DNA from: Laburnicola sp. R22_1
Taxonomy: Eukaryota; Ascomycota; Dothideomycetes; Pleosporales; Didymosphaeriaceae
Direction: 5' to 3'
NCBI GenBank assembly: GCA_014281115.1
Contig: JACONQ010000017.1
Coordinates: 248,001 to 312,000 of the forward strand
DNA length: 64,000 nucleotides
The position numbers and the translations under genes were made by a program. This document shows positions 1 through 11,065 of this stretch, in pieces. A model generated the notes under the pieces. The model searched no databases. It saw only the letters and a program-made list of their open reading frames with translations, and had not been told where the DNA came from. Every line of letters begins with the position of its first letter. Positions within the stretch are counted from its first letter, which is position 1.

Positions 1-80
1 CCGTTGCGACTGCTGTGAGATATACTCTGACCAGCCGCAAGGCCTAGCAAAGCCAGGAACGACAGAGTAGAGCGAGTCAT
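1..80 (-). CDS. N-terminus of a secreted protein, cut by the window edge
   Basis: An ATG at 80 on the minus strand opens a frame that runs without a stop to position 1 (26 codons). The peptide begins M-T-R-S-T, continues with a hydrophobic stretch rich in Leu and Ala (residues 6-16) and then an A-A-G-Q-S segment that looks like a signal-peptidase site. This is the usual form of a secretory signal peptide. Nothing of the mature protein can be judged, so no family is assigned. The frame is too short to be found by length alone, and chance is not excluded. Confidence 0.5.
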   Translation of the reverse strand, partial: MTRSTLSFLALLGLAAGQSISHSSRN

Positions 81-2253
81 TGGAGTTCCTATGGCTAGTC
101 AATCACGAAAGGTCCCGTAAGTGTAGAGACCTAGGAAGAGCAGTGTTTCAGAAATAATTTTGCATTTATTGTACACCATGGGGTTATTCTACCAGTGAGC
201 GGAAGGCCGGGCCATATTCCACAAGCTTTTTCTATAGTTCTTATTTCTCCACGTTTTGGGCGATCTTCTGCGGAGAATGCGGAGGCCAAGACGGAGAAAT
301 TGGAGAAGGAGCGGGTTCGGGAGAGTTAGGGCCGAGCATCGTTGTCACATTTGCACTTGCCATTCTCAGTCGAAAGACGGTTTATCAATGATCGCGACGG
401 GGGCTTCGAGTTTTGTGGTCAGTAGATGGGAAGGTGGTCGTAAGATGGCCGTAAGATGGCGAACATCATCGAAAGTTGGGGCTGGATTGGTGAGCTCGGA
501 TCTCCGAGACAAACCCGAGGGCCCGCCCTGAGCCTGTCACGTGCATACACACCTGTTGTTAATGCCTGGCTTGTCTTTCTTCTTCACCGCTACGACAATC
601 ACCGATGTCAACAATTTATAGCCTATCGTGCGAATCTTCTCGCGAGAAGCATAAGATTGATGTCCCAAATTCAAAAGCTAGTGTGCTAGGTCACGCCCTA
701 TCACGAGTCATCGCGCCTTCAGGTGGACAACCTGCTGCTTTTGGATTGAGAGCGTCAAAGCACCGAGACACATCGCGGGAAAGTCGGTGATTTTTTTAGA
801 AACGGAGAGCCAGCGCCATATGAAATCTACATGACGGATCTTTTAGTCAAATTTGCAAAACGTATCAGTGTAGAGACAAAGTCTCCTGGCAACAAAAAGT
901 GATTTATATGCAAGTCCACCATCTCAACTTACTGATTTTTTTTGTGAACAAAGCTGCATCCCACAACTATACTATAGTAAAAGAAAATCTAGCTATAACC
1001 TTTTTTTTCTGTGTACTCATTTTTTCATTAGAAAGGATGTAGATACAATTATGAGATATGGAGCGCACCAACTCTTCGCAATACTAAATCTTAATTGAAA
1101 CTCATGTTCTCTTCTTCACGGAATCTTGATCGTTCGAACTTCTCAGCACAAGACATATTATTTAGCGGATATTATTTTAAGTTGTGCAATGATCCTCACA
1201 GGAGGAAGTGAAGAACGACAAGCCATTATCTCGAACGCTGCTTTGTATAGGGACATACAGACAGTCGTGAAGAACTGACCGCATGTCGGCGAGCATGTTG
1301 ACTTCGCGCACAAAGAATCTCATGCAAGTCGCTCAGGAGATTTTCCAAGCGCGAAACACACATTAACACCTTCAAATGTGTCTTTTAGAGGCGCAGCAGC
1401 ACACACGTAGGAATGGAGAGACACGGACATGGGTTATGCGCTATGATGTTTTTAGGCGCAGCAGACATGCGGCAATTTTACGTGTTTTAGAAGTACCGCA
1501 GCGTACCACATACGTATGTGAGCTTTTCTTTTCAGGTAGATCGATAATTGATGCGTAAGTAAATAAAGAAGAGGTTCTGAAAGAGAAAGCAGTGGATCTA
1601 TATAGACATCCATCAACTGGACTCGTACACTTTACATACGTACGCGTGACGCAATGCTGGTACAACTTCACCCTCTGCAGTACGTCTGCTTGACCACTAT
1701 AAAACTATCTGCACATCGCCATCCTTTTTCTCCTAGCACTTGCACCCCGGGAAAAGAAACCTAAAATCTCTCGACGCATCAACGCATGGGAACGAAAAAA
1801 TCACGATGGTATCACCGATGTGGCTTTTGCCCTCCTGCGTCTTCACGAAAACTAGATTGGAGAGGTAGCAATATGTTTGCGATTCCCAACAGCCCTTTCT
1901 GACCACATGCTTATACAGTGCCGTCGTTGTACAAACAGTACAATATTTCAAAGCTTTTCTTCATCTTCAACTAGGCATAACGACACTCACCACCTTCACT
2001 GACCACGCATGTATACATCTATACGCCAAGTCCCATAACCGCAAAGCCATATTGCTTACCTATCATACGCTGTGCTAAGAAACCCATCCACAAAAGCGAT
2101 CCATGAGTCTCAGTCTTCAATTTTTGGACTTTGGTGCAGCGAGCCAACCTAGGCAGGGGACATAGCTTCTCATTGATTTGATTTTGGGAAGGCAGACGCC
2201 GCACACGTTTCCGTTCCTAGTCACTTTTTAATCACAGGCTGCCAGTGCAGTGA

Positions 2254-2640
2254 ACGTAGGCGGAAGTATTGCAGTGAACATATACTCTTTTTAGCAGCGC
2301 AGGCAACCACCTTCACATGGCCGGTAGTGATCGAGATTTTCAATGCAGTATAATAACGGCAAGAATTCCAGAGCAAAAGAGCATGACTTAACCCTAGTGT
2401 ACTTTTAGCGGAGTAGCCCCCGCACATGCCACACTCCGCTCGGTATTTTGTCCACTCTAAACATACAGCCACCCAGCCCGCCCAACCTAGCAAAATCCAT
2501 GATTATCTCCTAGTGTTCTTCTCGTAGCATCGTTTTCTCAACGTTTTTAACTCCAACCCAAGAGTGCACAAAACAAACTAACCGTCCAAGGCGGAAGCAT
2601 TACAATATATGAACACTTTTTTACCAGCGCAACCCCCACA
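2254..2640. repeat. Two diverged direct copies about 325 bp apart
   Basis: Positions about 2262-2308 and 2589-2634 share the order AGGCGGAAG, then TATTGCAG or CATTACAA, then ATATACTC or ATATGAACAC, a T-run and CAGCGCA. Similarity is patchy and most differences are transitions, as expected for old repeats hit by C-to-T change. The full unit length cannot be fixed by eye. Confidence 0.35.
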
Positions 2641-3565
2641 CACATTGAGATCTTCATTATCTTTTTTTTACTCCAACCGAACCCACCAAAAAACATGATA
2701 TTGATCTGGTGTCTATTTGGGAGCGCAGAGCCCACAGTAGGCGTTACTACCATTCTTTTAGTACAGCCGAAGCGTGTAACAGTGGAAGTGTGGAGAACAA
2801 GTCTTTAGATATTGGGAGGGGTTTATGTAGGGCTTTTGTGTGTGTCTGGCTATCACGTGGAAAAGACATGTCCACGGGTGCAGAAGAATAACACCTGCGC
2901 CTGACTAACACACGCGAAAGCAATGGCGCCACGGCATGGATCGGATGAGTGTGAGGAGATATAAAACCTCCCTCTTCCACCTTTCTTCTACGTCACGCTC
3001 CTTCTTTCCTCTATATTAGGGATTAAAAAAGGTTCTCACAAATGTGATGGGGGCAAAAAAAGGACCAGAAAAACGTTCCATGGGATCGCGCTCTCGTGTT
3101 CCCGTCATGGAAAAATTACCAGCAGTTATGCGAGTCTGCGTTGGATAGATCTGCTGTGCTCGCTATACCACTATGATTTAGTGGTGGCGCTCACCGGTAC
3201 CTGGGTACGTATGCAAATTTTCAGATATAGTAGGTAGATACTTACGCACAGCCAGCAGCACAAAACACCCCATTTGATGGTCGCATTAGCTTTTTTAGTG
3301 CTGCACAGAATTCCAGCTCAAGCCATAAACTTTGGCGATGACCCTTTTAGTTCTCCAAAGAGCACCAAAGGGAAGCAGTGTGTAAGCGCAACTGTGCGTA
3401 GTTTGGCGGTTTTTATAATAATGCTTTGTCTTGGGTTTTGGTGTGAAGATGGAATTGATGGTGCGTAGTGTCATAGGCCTGCGATGGTGGCGCTCATCAT
3501 GCGTGATATCCATAATACATACGAGATGACATCTTGCAGGAGACCCATGTGCGGATTGGATGCGA

Positions 3566-3735
3566 TTTTTAATCGGCACTCTGGAACAGGACATAGATAC
3601 ACTTTCGGCGCATTTTAATGATCCTCTGGGACAGATCATCGGTGCTCCGTTGGTTCCTTTTAGTGATCCTCTGGAACAGGACATGCTGTTCACCTCTCTC
3701 TTTTTTAGTGATAGACAGGATTAGATGTTTAATAA
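3566..3735. repeat. Degenerate tandem repeat, period 45-46 bp, about four copies
   Basis: Units start near 3566, 3612, 3657 and 3703. Each begins with a T-run plus AAT or AGTG. In the first three units CTCTGGAACAGGACAT or a close variant follows. The fourth is more diverged and keeps only the head and a GACAGGA remnant. Two more heads of the same type occur at about 3292 and 3342, spaced about 50 bp. No coding role is evident. Confidence 0.55.
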
Positions 3736-4047
3736 GGTGAAGAGCAAAGCATGGTTTTCCACGCTCCTTAACGTCTTTTTATACGTCTCGCCCATCCCAT
3801 CAACCAAACAAAAAGAAGGAAAGGAGTACCACTTAAGTCATTCCAGGTTCAAACAGCCGCCTAAATAAATCAGCCAAAAAAAAGTGCTCATCCAGCATAA
3901 CCCGCAATGTCACTCTCTTAATTTATAGTGTAAATGTTAAAAATAAAATTATATATACTCAGTATCCTTTTTTACGCTCTTTTTGATTACTAAGCAGGGG
4001 GCTCTGCTTTTTTTGTCATGTTATTTGAGATGAAAGCCTTTGTCGTT

Positions 4048-4622
4048 CTACCCCCAGGTAGATTTAATTAACGCCACATACTCAGTATTTAACCACTCTC
4101 GCATGATCTCGACTTTGACTTCGACTTTGCGCATCTGCGCACTAATCCCTTCCATCTTGGACTTTTCTCCAATAGTTCCACCCACCTCTAGACCCATTTC
4201 ATTCGCTTTAATTTCATTCTTAGTGTTACGAAAAGACTGTAGCCGAGTTCTCACTGCTCAAATTGGGTCCAAAGCTCTGCCCCGGACTTCATCACACTCT
4301 CGTTCACACCCGTTCCCGACATCATCACCTTGAGGTCGTAGTCAGATATCCTGTTGTACAAGCTCTTAATTAAAGTCGCGAACTATTTCAAGAGATGGTC
4401 AGATGCATAGTCAACGAGTAGTTCAACTGCCTATGTGATCACCTCGAAACTAAAGGACTGCCCCAGGATTGCGTCAGGTATGTGATCCGGTCACAACCTG
4501 GGTGTCACTAGCATGGCGTAGCTGCTTCTGCCTACAAACTCATCAGTGTACGTGATCGTGTTGCTGGTCAGAGACTCAAACACTCACTTCTTAATGTCCA
4601 CTACAATCACTTTAAGAGACAT
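4048..4622 (-). pseudogene. Decayed protein-coding gene, RIP-like stop codons
   Basis: From the ATG at 4622 the minus strand gives a protein-like sequence in one frame (M-S-L-K-V-I-V-V-D-I-K-K at the start, later L-I-K-S-L-Y-N-R-I-S-D-Y-D-L) interrupted by TGA, TGA, TAG, TAG and TGA. The first is at 4584-4586. After the fifth stop, coding character moves to another frame and continues as a charged helical segment to the stop at 4048. Every stop is one transition from a sense codon (CAG, CGA or TGG), the signature left by repeat-induced point mutation. Some interruptions could instead be introns, but spaces between stops are too short and too protein-like for that everywhere. I do not recognise the family. 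It could be a gene relic or part of a transposon. Confidence 0.55.
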
Positions 4623-4737
4623 AGGGATAGTAGGTTAATAATAGCAAAATGACTTTTTATTATTAGATACCCCAAGGCAAGTTGTAGCTTATACACTGCA
4701 CTTAATCTAAGGCGGTCTCCCCTGAATGCACCTCAAA

Positions 4738-5361
4738 CTACGCACGCTTGAGCTTCTTCAACGAATGCTTCTCCTCTTCCTCTGCCCTCCTAGCCTTGTT
4801 TTCCATCTTCTTCGCTGCCTTGAGGACTCCTGGGATCGTAGAGTTCAAAGCATAATTGGTAGCGCAAACTCCGTCCCTCAAGTCCGCGACACGCTGATGA
4901 AAAGCTTCGGTAAAGCAATGAGTGCCATGCCGACAGTAACCCGTTTCAGCGCAGGGGGGATGGTTCTCGCTGCCTTTTAAGAGCCGGCAGGCCCTCCGAA
5001 TGTGAACAAGTTTGTTCGAATTGGAAGCTGAATCTTCGTGGAAGGCCGGCAGTGAGCAGTTGTCGTGCAACCAGTCCTCGCACACATGCACATGAGAAAC
5101 ACAACGATTTCCATGCCTTTTTTTGTTCGCCTTGCCTTGCGTCATCCGACGTATATCCATGTCACACAGCGTGCTTATGAAGACCAAGATCATTGCAACG
5201 CCGCCATGTCTATCCCACTCTTGTACCCACGACGAGTCCACGGCGAGGAATTGAGGATCTTCGACATCATTCTCAGGACTTTGCTGGCGCTTGCGACCGT
5301 GCAGCCCCGAGACAGGTGCAGTTGCCCGAGCGCCTGAAACATGCAACGACCCGGTCGACAT
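4738..5361 (-). CDS. Hypothetical protein, Cys/His-containing, basic C-terminus
   Basis: A 207-codon single-exon frame starts at an ATG at 5361. Residues about 100-165 contain several Cys and His without a spacing I can match to a known zinc-binding fold. The last 30 residues are a charged segment rich in Lys, Glu and Ala that could form a helix. No signal peptide or membrane segment is seen. The opposite strand also carries frames of 84 and 90 codons, so coding status is uncertain. It may be a real lineage-restricted gene or a chance frame next to the decayed region. Confidence 0.35.
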   Translation of the reverse strand: MSTGSLHVSGARATAPVSGLHGRKRQQSPENDVEDPQFLAVDSSWVQEWDRHGGVAMILVFISTLCDMDIRRMTQGKANKKRHGNRCVSHVHVCEDWLHDNCSLPAFHEDSASNSNKLVHIRRACRLLKGSENHPPCAETGYCRHGTHCFTEAFHQRVADLRDGVCATNYALNSTIPGVLKAAKKMENKARRAEEEEKHSLKKLKRA

Positions 5362-6204
5362 TAGCGGCGGCGTCGGCTCATATCAAAGGATTGCATTTTC
5401 CATGATGTCGGTGAGTGGGTGTTGGTGGACGAGTGTCGGAGGAGTCTCGCTGTGTCAGTGTTAGTACAGCTACAGCACAAGAGTTTGAGTACATATGGCT
5501 TGCGTATGGCCCGTCCTGGGGTAACGCAGAGTACTCAGGCTCTATTGCTAGTACTGTGAGGCCATAAAAGTGCAGCGGCCCAGGCAAGAAGTGTTTCGTA
5601 CCTGATGCAAGAGGAAAGAGAGCGCAAAGGCGAAGGCGAAGGTGAGGCGCTGCAAGGCAAGGCTGGGTGAGGGAGTGCTTGAGGGGAAAAGAAGAGAAGA
5701 GGGAGAGACGAGGCGAGGCGAGGCGTGTTTATGTGGGTGGGAAGGGGCGCGCCTGCCCAGATGGGTGCGCTCTACGTCACGCGGGCAACAGCAGGCCGGG
5801 GCAAAAGTGTGAGCGGAGGAGAGATAATCGCGCCATGCTTACCCCTGCCCACCACAGGACCTTCTCAAAGCAGTTGTAATGTCCATCTGGCTAGTACGAC
5901 ACTCGGAAGGTGCTCAAGCGAGTGGTTTTCAGGGAGGTGAATAAATAAGTAAATCATTGCTTCAAGGCACAATTGCTCATATCCCGAAAGACGGTGCGCT
6001 TATTTGGGATATAACAACCAAAAGTGTGTATAATTGACCTTAGCATTGCTCATCCTGGGGTAACACACAATACGTAGACTTTTTAATCCAGCACTGTAGA
6101 TTTCTGCGGGACCGTGTCCTTCCTTGAACCAGTGACACCCCAGAATAGGCATTACAAACGCCAAATATACTATACTCAAACTTTTGTGCGGCAACGGTAT
6201 CAGA
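5362..6204. other. Intergenic spacer with purine-rich tract
   Basis: No gene is seen. Positions about 5610-5735 are a GA-rich stretch with GAAGGCGAAGGTGAGG-like and GAGGCGAGGCGAGGC runs. The rest is mixed sequence. It probably holds the 3' end of the metallophosphatase transcript and upstream sequence of the doubtful gene at 4738-5361. Confidence 0.5.
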
Positions 6205-8275
6205 CTATGACCTGCTGACCTCTTTTATCCTCCCCTCCACCCGCGGCGCAATAGCTCTCGTCCAATCCACACTCAATTCCCCTACGCCTACCTCATCCGC
6301 GCACCTGGGCTCGCCCTTCAATCCGGCCAGCCTCCACCACTTCCGCATCGCTCTCCTCAGCAGCGATAACTCATACTCATTGAACCTGATCAGCTCGCTA
6401 TCATCATACTCGTAGTTCTCGTCATCGGTGTCAGGATCCTCTTGCGCGCCTTCGTGGTGTTTCTGGGACGGTGGTATTGCGGTACTGCAGCGCCTTGGAC
6501 GCGGTTGGGAGGAGTTTTCGGAAGGAGATGAAGGCTCGTGGAAGTTGTGTGTGCGTTGGAGGGAGCTCTGGATGTTGGAGAACTTCTGCGACATGTCTGG
6601 TGCCCAGTTCTTCCATTTGCCGAGGATCTTGAGCGACATGAAGTATTGGCGCAGAATGGTGGAGATGAGCACACCATTCTCTTCGCTGACGATCTCCTTG
6701 GCCGTACCGCCTTCTTCTTCTATGAGAAGAGATGTGTATCCGTCTGAGATCGTTAGCCGCTAGGCCAGAGGCAGCGTATGGATGCAGACGTACCTTTTCC
6801 TCGACCCATGTAACCGCGAGTAGCGAGTCTGTACTCCTTCTTCTCATCAAGTGGGTCCTTTCCTATCCAGACGTTTGATATCCGCTTCTGTGGCGGCTGC
6901 GAATAGTCTGCTTCGAATGTAATGTTTGAAACCTGCGGGAACCGGCCCTCGAGAGCGGGATAGTTCGATACGCCGTTCTCGAGGGCATCAAAGATCTGCT
7001 TGCCTGTAACCTGCATCACTACCACCGGATCCTCAAACGGAAAACAGTTGACGATGTCGCGCACCCTCAGCACACCCGGTGGGTAGATCTGGTCTCCTCG
7101 AATAGTCCCGGCTGCCATGATGCAACAATCAGCCTCATAGTAGAAGCGCATGAGGTCGCAAACAAAGTTTCCAATATTTGATTCCTTCGTACGGACTGTG
7201 GTGAATCGCGCGTCAAGCGGTGCAGCAGTATAACCTATCGGCTTGGCTAGCTTCTCGTTCAGCTTCTTCGTCAAACCTTCCACTGTAGCCACGGCCTCTT
7301 TATCCTGCGGTATGCTGCTCACGACATCTCTCCGCGTTATCTTGAAGTCCCAACCCCCGCCCGACTTCCGCCATGCTTCGATGTGGGAGAGTTGCTTGAA
7401 GTCTGTGCCCGAGCGGAGGACGTGGGTTCCGTTCACGAGGCTATGCGCGTAGTAGTGGTCGTGCCCGCCTAATATAATGTCAATCAGACCCGGGCCCGTA
7501 TTCTCCGCCAGCTTGTTGTCGTTCGGCTCTCTTTGGTGGGACACGGCCACGATGATCTCGGCCCCCTGCTCCTTCAGCCCCGGAATCAGTTCCTTCGCCG
7601 TCGCGCTCGCGCTCTTGTATATTATGCCCGGCGGCAGCGAGTTGATCGTGTCCAGCCATTCCCGTTCTCCCAATCCAATGACGCCGATCTTGATGCCGTT
7701 TGAGGACGTGAGCATGCACGTCTTTTGTGCATTGCCAAGAGGCACGTCGTCGCCGAGCGCAGGGTCAATGACGTTGGCGAGTAACCAGGGGAAGTTGCAT
7801 TGTGCGGTGAGGTTCTTGTATTGCTTGACGCCGAAATCAAGGTCGTGGTTCTGCTGTAGTCAGCATTGGCTACGGGCAGCAAGGGTGGTCGCATACCCCT
7901 ACGCACGCCACGTCGGTCCCGATCTCGTTCAGTATAGGCACCATGTGGCTCCCTGTTGCTACGAGTCAGCCAAGCCTCCCATTCAATCCCTTGAACCAAC
8001 ACACCCTTCGTAACGCTGCTCTCCAAGCTCGGGTTAAAGGCATCCCCCGAGAAGAAGGTGACCAGCTTTGGCTGATCCCGAAATTTCTCATCTTCCCTGT
8101 AGTACCTGGCAAGCGTTTGGAACCTTGATACGCCACCTACAGGTTCTGCCGACCCAGCCTCAACGTGGTATACGTCGTTGTAGTGCAAGAATCGCAGGTC
8201 TGGCGGAGTGGTGGGGGCGGGGCTTGTTGGTTCGAACACCGTCCGCTCGTCCGCGGGGATGTCTCTGGGCGCCAT
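6205..8275 (-). CDS. Metallophosphatase / 5'-nucleotidase family protein
   Basis: The protein combines an N-terminal calcineurin-like metallophosphatase fold and a C-terminal 5'-nucleotidase domain, as in UshA/CD73-type enzymes that hydrolyse nucleotide phosphate esters. Four exons fit in phase: 8005-8275, 7897-7952, 6794-7850 and 6205-6743, giving about 640 residues. Visible motifs are L-R-F-L-H-Y-N-D-V-Y-H near residue 30, F-F-S-G-D-A-F, G-N-H-D-L-D-F-G (created at the second splice junction), G-G-H-D-H-Y-Y, and E-S-N-I-G-N-F-V-C-D in the nucleotidase part. There is no signal peptide or GPI signal, so a cytoplasmic place is likely, unlike secreted CD73. The acidic segment D-T-D-D-E-N-Y-E-Y-D-D lies near the C-terminus. 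Exact substrate is unknown. Confidence 0.93.
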
Positions 8276-8917
8276 GGCTTAAACTGCAGTTACAGGGGCG
8301 CCGGGAGAAGATAGTACTGCGAGCGAGAAGGAAAATCAGCAGGACCAGAATACCTACGAGTGGTCTGAGGCGCGTTTACGTTGATGTCGCGTGTGCGGAG
8401 CTGGCGGTGAGTCTGACATTGTGGCTTGGCGGACAATGGAATCCAGGGTCCAGTCCAGCTGCAGCTTAAGACTGGGCCTACGAATAACAATTGTACTGGC
8501 TTCGACGATTCGCTGCATGAGGATTACAAAGTACCAATATGCCATTTGAGCCGACCACTAATGCGGCTGCATAATCTCTATCACAACTTGCAGCCAGCCT
8601 TGTCTGCAGGAAGATCCCAACGCGACGACTCCAAGTCAAGCCCAAAAATGCCTGATGCAACTGACGCTCTCAGCCGCAGCTTCAGCGCTTCGAGCAATCC
8701 TGCTGGGGACAACTCCAATCTGTGACGGGACAGCGGAGCGCATGCAGATTCCTAAACCCGGAGACGACGCCGCAAAACACAAAACCAAAAGCAGACCAAA
8801 TCATAGAGCATCCCAGCCGTCCCACAAACCCAACTTAGCCTGGCCCTTCCCTTTTGGACCCGGCCTAGACCCAGATGATGGACCCGACTGTGAACGCCTT
8901 GAACTCCGTCCTAATTC
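8276..8917. other. Spacer: metallophosphatase promoter and ING 3' region
   Basis: Both flanking genes are on the minus strand. The 640 bp hold the promoter and leader of the metallophosphatase next to 8275 and the 3' untranslated part of the ING gene next to 8917. No additional gene or clear motif is seen. Confidence 0.6.
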
Positions 8918-11065
8918 CTATTGCCGACTGCTTCCAGGTCGTCCACTCTTGCCGGTCTTGCCCTTTCCGTACGCTGCTTTGCACTCGTCGCTGCAGAACC
9001 ACTTCGTTCTCAGCGTCGGTGCTCTTTCGAGGTTCACACAATCAAGATGGAACCACTCGCGCGGGCAGGAATCGTTGTCGCATGCGACCATGCTCCCGTA
9101 AGATACCCGGTTGCAATAGCAGTAGCGCGGCTCGTCATCAATTCCACTTGATTCTGCGTCCTGCGACTCGTGGTCAGGAGCCACGGAGCTCGCTCTAGAT
9201 GACTGGGGATTCGACTTTGGATCTGCTGCAGCCCCCAACGCAGGAGACTGCATAGTCGTACTATTAGCCGCAGCAGCCTTCTTGTTCCCGCGCTTGGAAA
9301 CGGTCCCAGTGGTCGTGCTGTTGTTCTCTGAAGACGTGTTCGAGTTACCGTTGCCATTGTTTGCTTTGCGCGTACTCCTGCTGCGGACCATGGGAATCTC
9401 TGGGAACGTCCCGACGATAGGTGTTGCCGTCTTGGAGGCACGGCCAGCTCGCGTGATCACGGGCGCTGGGGGCGGTATGTCAATCTCCATGCTCTCGGGC
9501 AACGGCTGCTCCACATCTTCGCGCTTGAAAGCCGCGGTAGATATCGATTCAAAGGGCGGGAGGTCGGTGGTGTCCTTCGGGGTCGATGCTCCCTTGGTGG
9601 AGGCATTGTCACGACTGATGCCGGCCGCTTGCTCGAGCTCGGCGATGGCGTTGCTGCTGGCGGGCTGTTGCACAGAGTGTGATGACGAAGGGCGGCGGGC
9701 GGCGGCGGGCGGCTCTAGAGGTGCAGAGGCGACTGAGGTGGCTGTAGAGTTCTTGCGCGCGCGAGAGGTGGTCGGCCGCTCTGCATTGGCAACCGTCGCC
9801 TTGGGAATGGTGAAGTTGCCTACCAGCGGCGACGAGGCTGGTGGGGGCGAATATGCTGGCAGGGCCTGCTTGCGCTGCGCTGGGGCCGGAGGCGCCCGTG
9901 GCTTCCGCTTGGCCGTCCCGCCCTCGATGCTTGGTGTCGCTCGCGGACTAATCCCGCTCCGCCCTCCAGCTCCAGCTCCGGCGGCCTTGAGCGCGCCACT
10001 CAGCGTTCGTTCCATGGGCTGAGCCGCGGCTGCCAGCGCCTTCTCCGTCTTCTTCCTCTTCCCTTGCGGGGGCGCGCCGTTGCTGGTGATGCCCAAGCCG
10101 ACGTTGCGCGCATCGCTGCTGGCCGCTTCTGCCGCGACCGCCTTTCGCTTGTGCGGCTTCTTCGCCGGCCGGTCGTCGAAGTCGGAGTCAACATGCTGGT
10201 GCCGGCTGCGCTTGTTCGCCAGCACCGCCTCTCGTCGCGCCTCACTTTTGGCAGCTATAGAGTCAGCATCGTGCACATGCTGCGCAGCTGCGGCCAGGTT
10301 ATTGGCCGAAACTACTTCTCTTCTCTGCCGCTCGTGCGCACCACCCTTCTTCTTCTCCTCCTTGTCCGCATATGCCCAGTGGGAGAGGCTGCCATAGCGC
10401 GCTTCCTCGCGAATCTCGTCGTCGAGGTGCGCCCACGAGTCGTTCATGCGTGCGAGGCCCTTGTCCTTGGTGGCTTTGGCACCACCGAGCACCACCAGCT
10501 TCTCGTCCAGCGCGGGCAGGATGTTTATGATGTGCATGCGCAGTCGCAGAAACGACTTGCGCTTCTTCAGATCGGCCTGCTCCTTCGGTGAGAGGCTGTT
10601 GGGGTCGATGGTGGCGAGCTGTTGCCAGAGGTGGGTTGGGTCTTGGGCTCCGGAGCCATTGACGCTCATGCTCGCGCCGTTATCAGCTACTGCGGTGTTG
10701 TAGGAGCTGTCCTGGCGCTCTCCTCTGGTCGGGACGGGCATCCTGTCGATTTCGTCGAACATGAGCTCCAGATTACGCTCGGGGTCGTGGATCTTGGCCT
10801 CGACTTCCTTGAACATGGAGAAGTGCCTGATGAGCTCCTTTGGAAAGGCGTCTACTGCCTGTGTGAAGTGTGTGAGCACCGGATAGAAGCCAGCGGTGTT
10901 GTTGGCCGCTTCGGGCGTCTGCTCCAACCCGCTCCCTGTGAGCCGACCAGCGAAGGTGCGCGCATAGTAGTTGGTCGGTCGGACGGTCGTGCGTCCTTGT
11001 CGTGTCGGCCGGCGGTCGGGAGCCGTAGCAGGGCCAGCGGTACGAGACCCCGCTGCTGGAGGCAT
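8918..11065 (-). CDS. ING-family PHD-finger chromatin protein
   Basis: A single exon encodes 715 residues. An ING N-terminal helical domain lies near residues 40-220 ([19 protein letters not shown], then a conserved Glu/Asp-rich coiled region). The middle is long, disordered and rich in Ala, Ser, Pro and Lys. A PHD finger is at the C-terminus: [29 protein letters not shown] proteins bind histone H3 trimethylated at Lys4 and sit in acetyltransferase (NuA3, NuA4) or deacetylase (Rpd3) complexes in the nucleus. The last Cys pair is C-S-D-E-C, with three residues between rather than two. Which yeast paralogue (Yng1, Yng2 or Pho23) it matches is not decided here. The start at 11065 is chosen because the frame upstream to 11398 has no ING character. 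Confidence 0.93.
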   Translation of the reverse strand: MPPAAGSRTAGPATAPDRRPTRQGRTTVRPTNYYARTFAGRLTGSGLEQTPEAANNTAGFYPVLTHFTQAVDAFPKELIRHFSMFKEVEAKIHDPERNLELMFDEIDRMPVPTRGERQDSSYNTAVADNGASMSVNGSGAQDPTHLWQQLATIDPNSLSPKEQADLKKRKSFLRLRMHIINILPALDEKLVVLGGAKATKDKGLARMNDSWAHLDDEIREEARYGSLSHWAYADKEEKKKGGAHERQRREVVSANNLAAAAQHVHDADSIAAKSEARREAVLANKRSRHQHVDSDFDDRPAKKPHKRKAVAAEAASSDARNVGLGITSNGAPPQGKRKKTEKALAAAAQPMERTLSGALKAAGAGAGGRSGISPRATPSIEGGTAKRKPRAPPAPAQRKQALPAYSPPPASSPLVGNFTIPKATVANAERPTTSRARKNSTATSVASAPLEPPAAARRPSSSHSVQQPASSNAIAELEQAAGISRDNASTKGASTPKDTTDLPPFESISTAAFKREDVEQPLPESMEIDIPPPAPVITRAGRASKTATPIVGTFPEIPMVRSRSTRKANNGNGNSNTSSENNSTTTGTVSKRGNKKAAAANSTTMQSPALGAAADPKSNPQSSRASSVAPDHESQDAESSGIDDEPRYCYCNRVSYGSMVACDNDSCPREWFHLDCVNLERAPTLRTKWFCSDECKAAYGKGKTGKSGRPGSSRQ

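Larger units (their letters stand above)
81..4047. other. Gene-poor, AT-rich repeat field
   Basis: No reading frame here looks like a gene. The longest (132 codons, minus, 3295-3693) is built largely on tandem repeats. The stretch has poly-A/T runs (near 950-1030 and 3880-3960) and a recurrent TTTTTAG motif followed by degenerate repeat units. The first few hundred bases probably include the promoter of the secreted protein at the left edge. The composition is typical of repeat remnants in a filamentous ascomycete. Confidence 0.55.

Noticed and set aside
3295..3693. 132-codon minus-strand frame
   Set aside because: It is largely made of the 45-bp tandem repeat, seen as repeated M-S-C-S-R-G-S-L-K-like blocks.
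9282..10591. Long antisense frames over the ING gene
   Set aside because: They mirror the Ala/Ser-rich coding strand. The sense frame has the ING and PHD domains.
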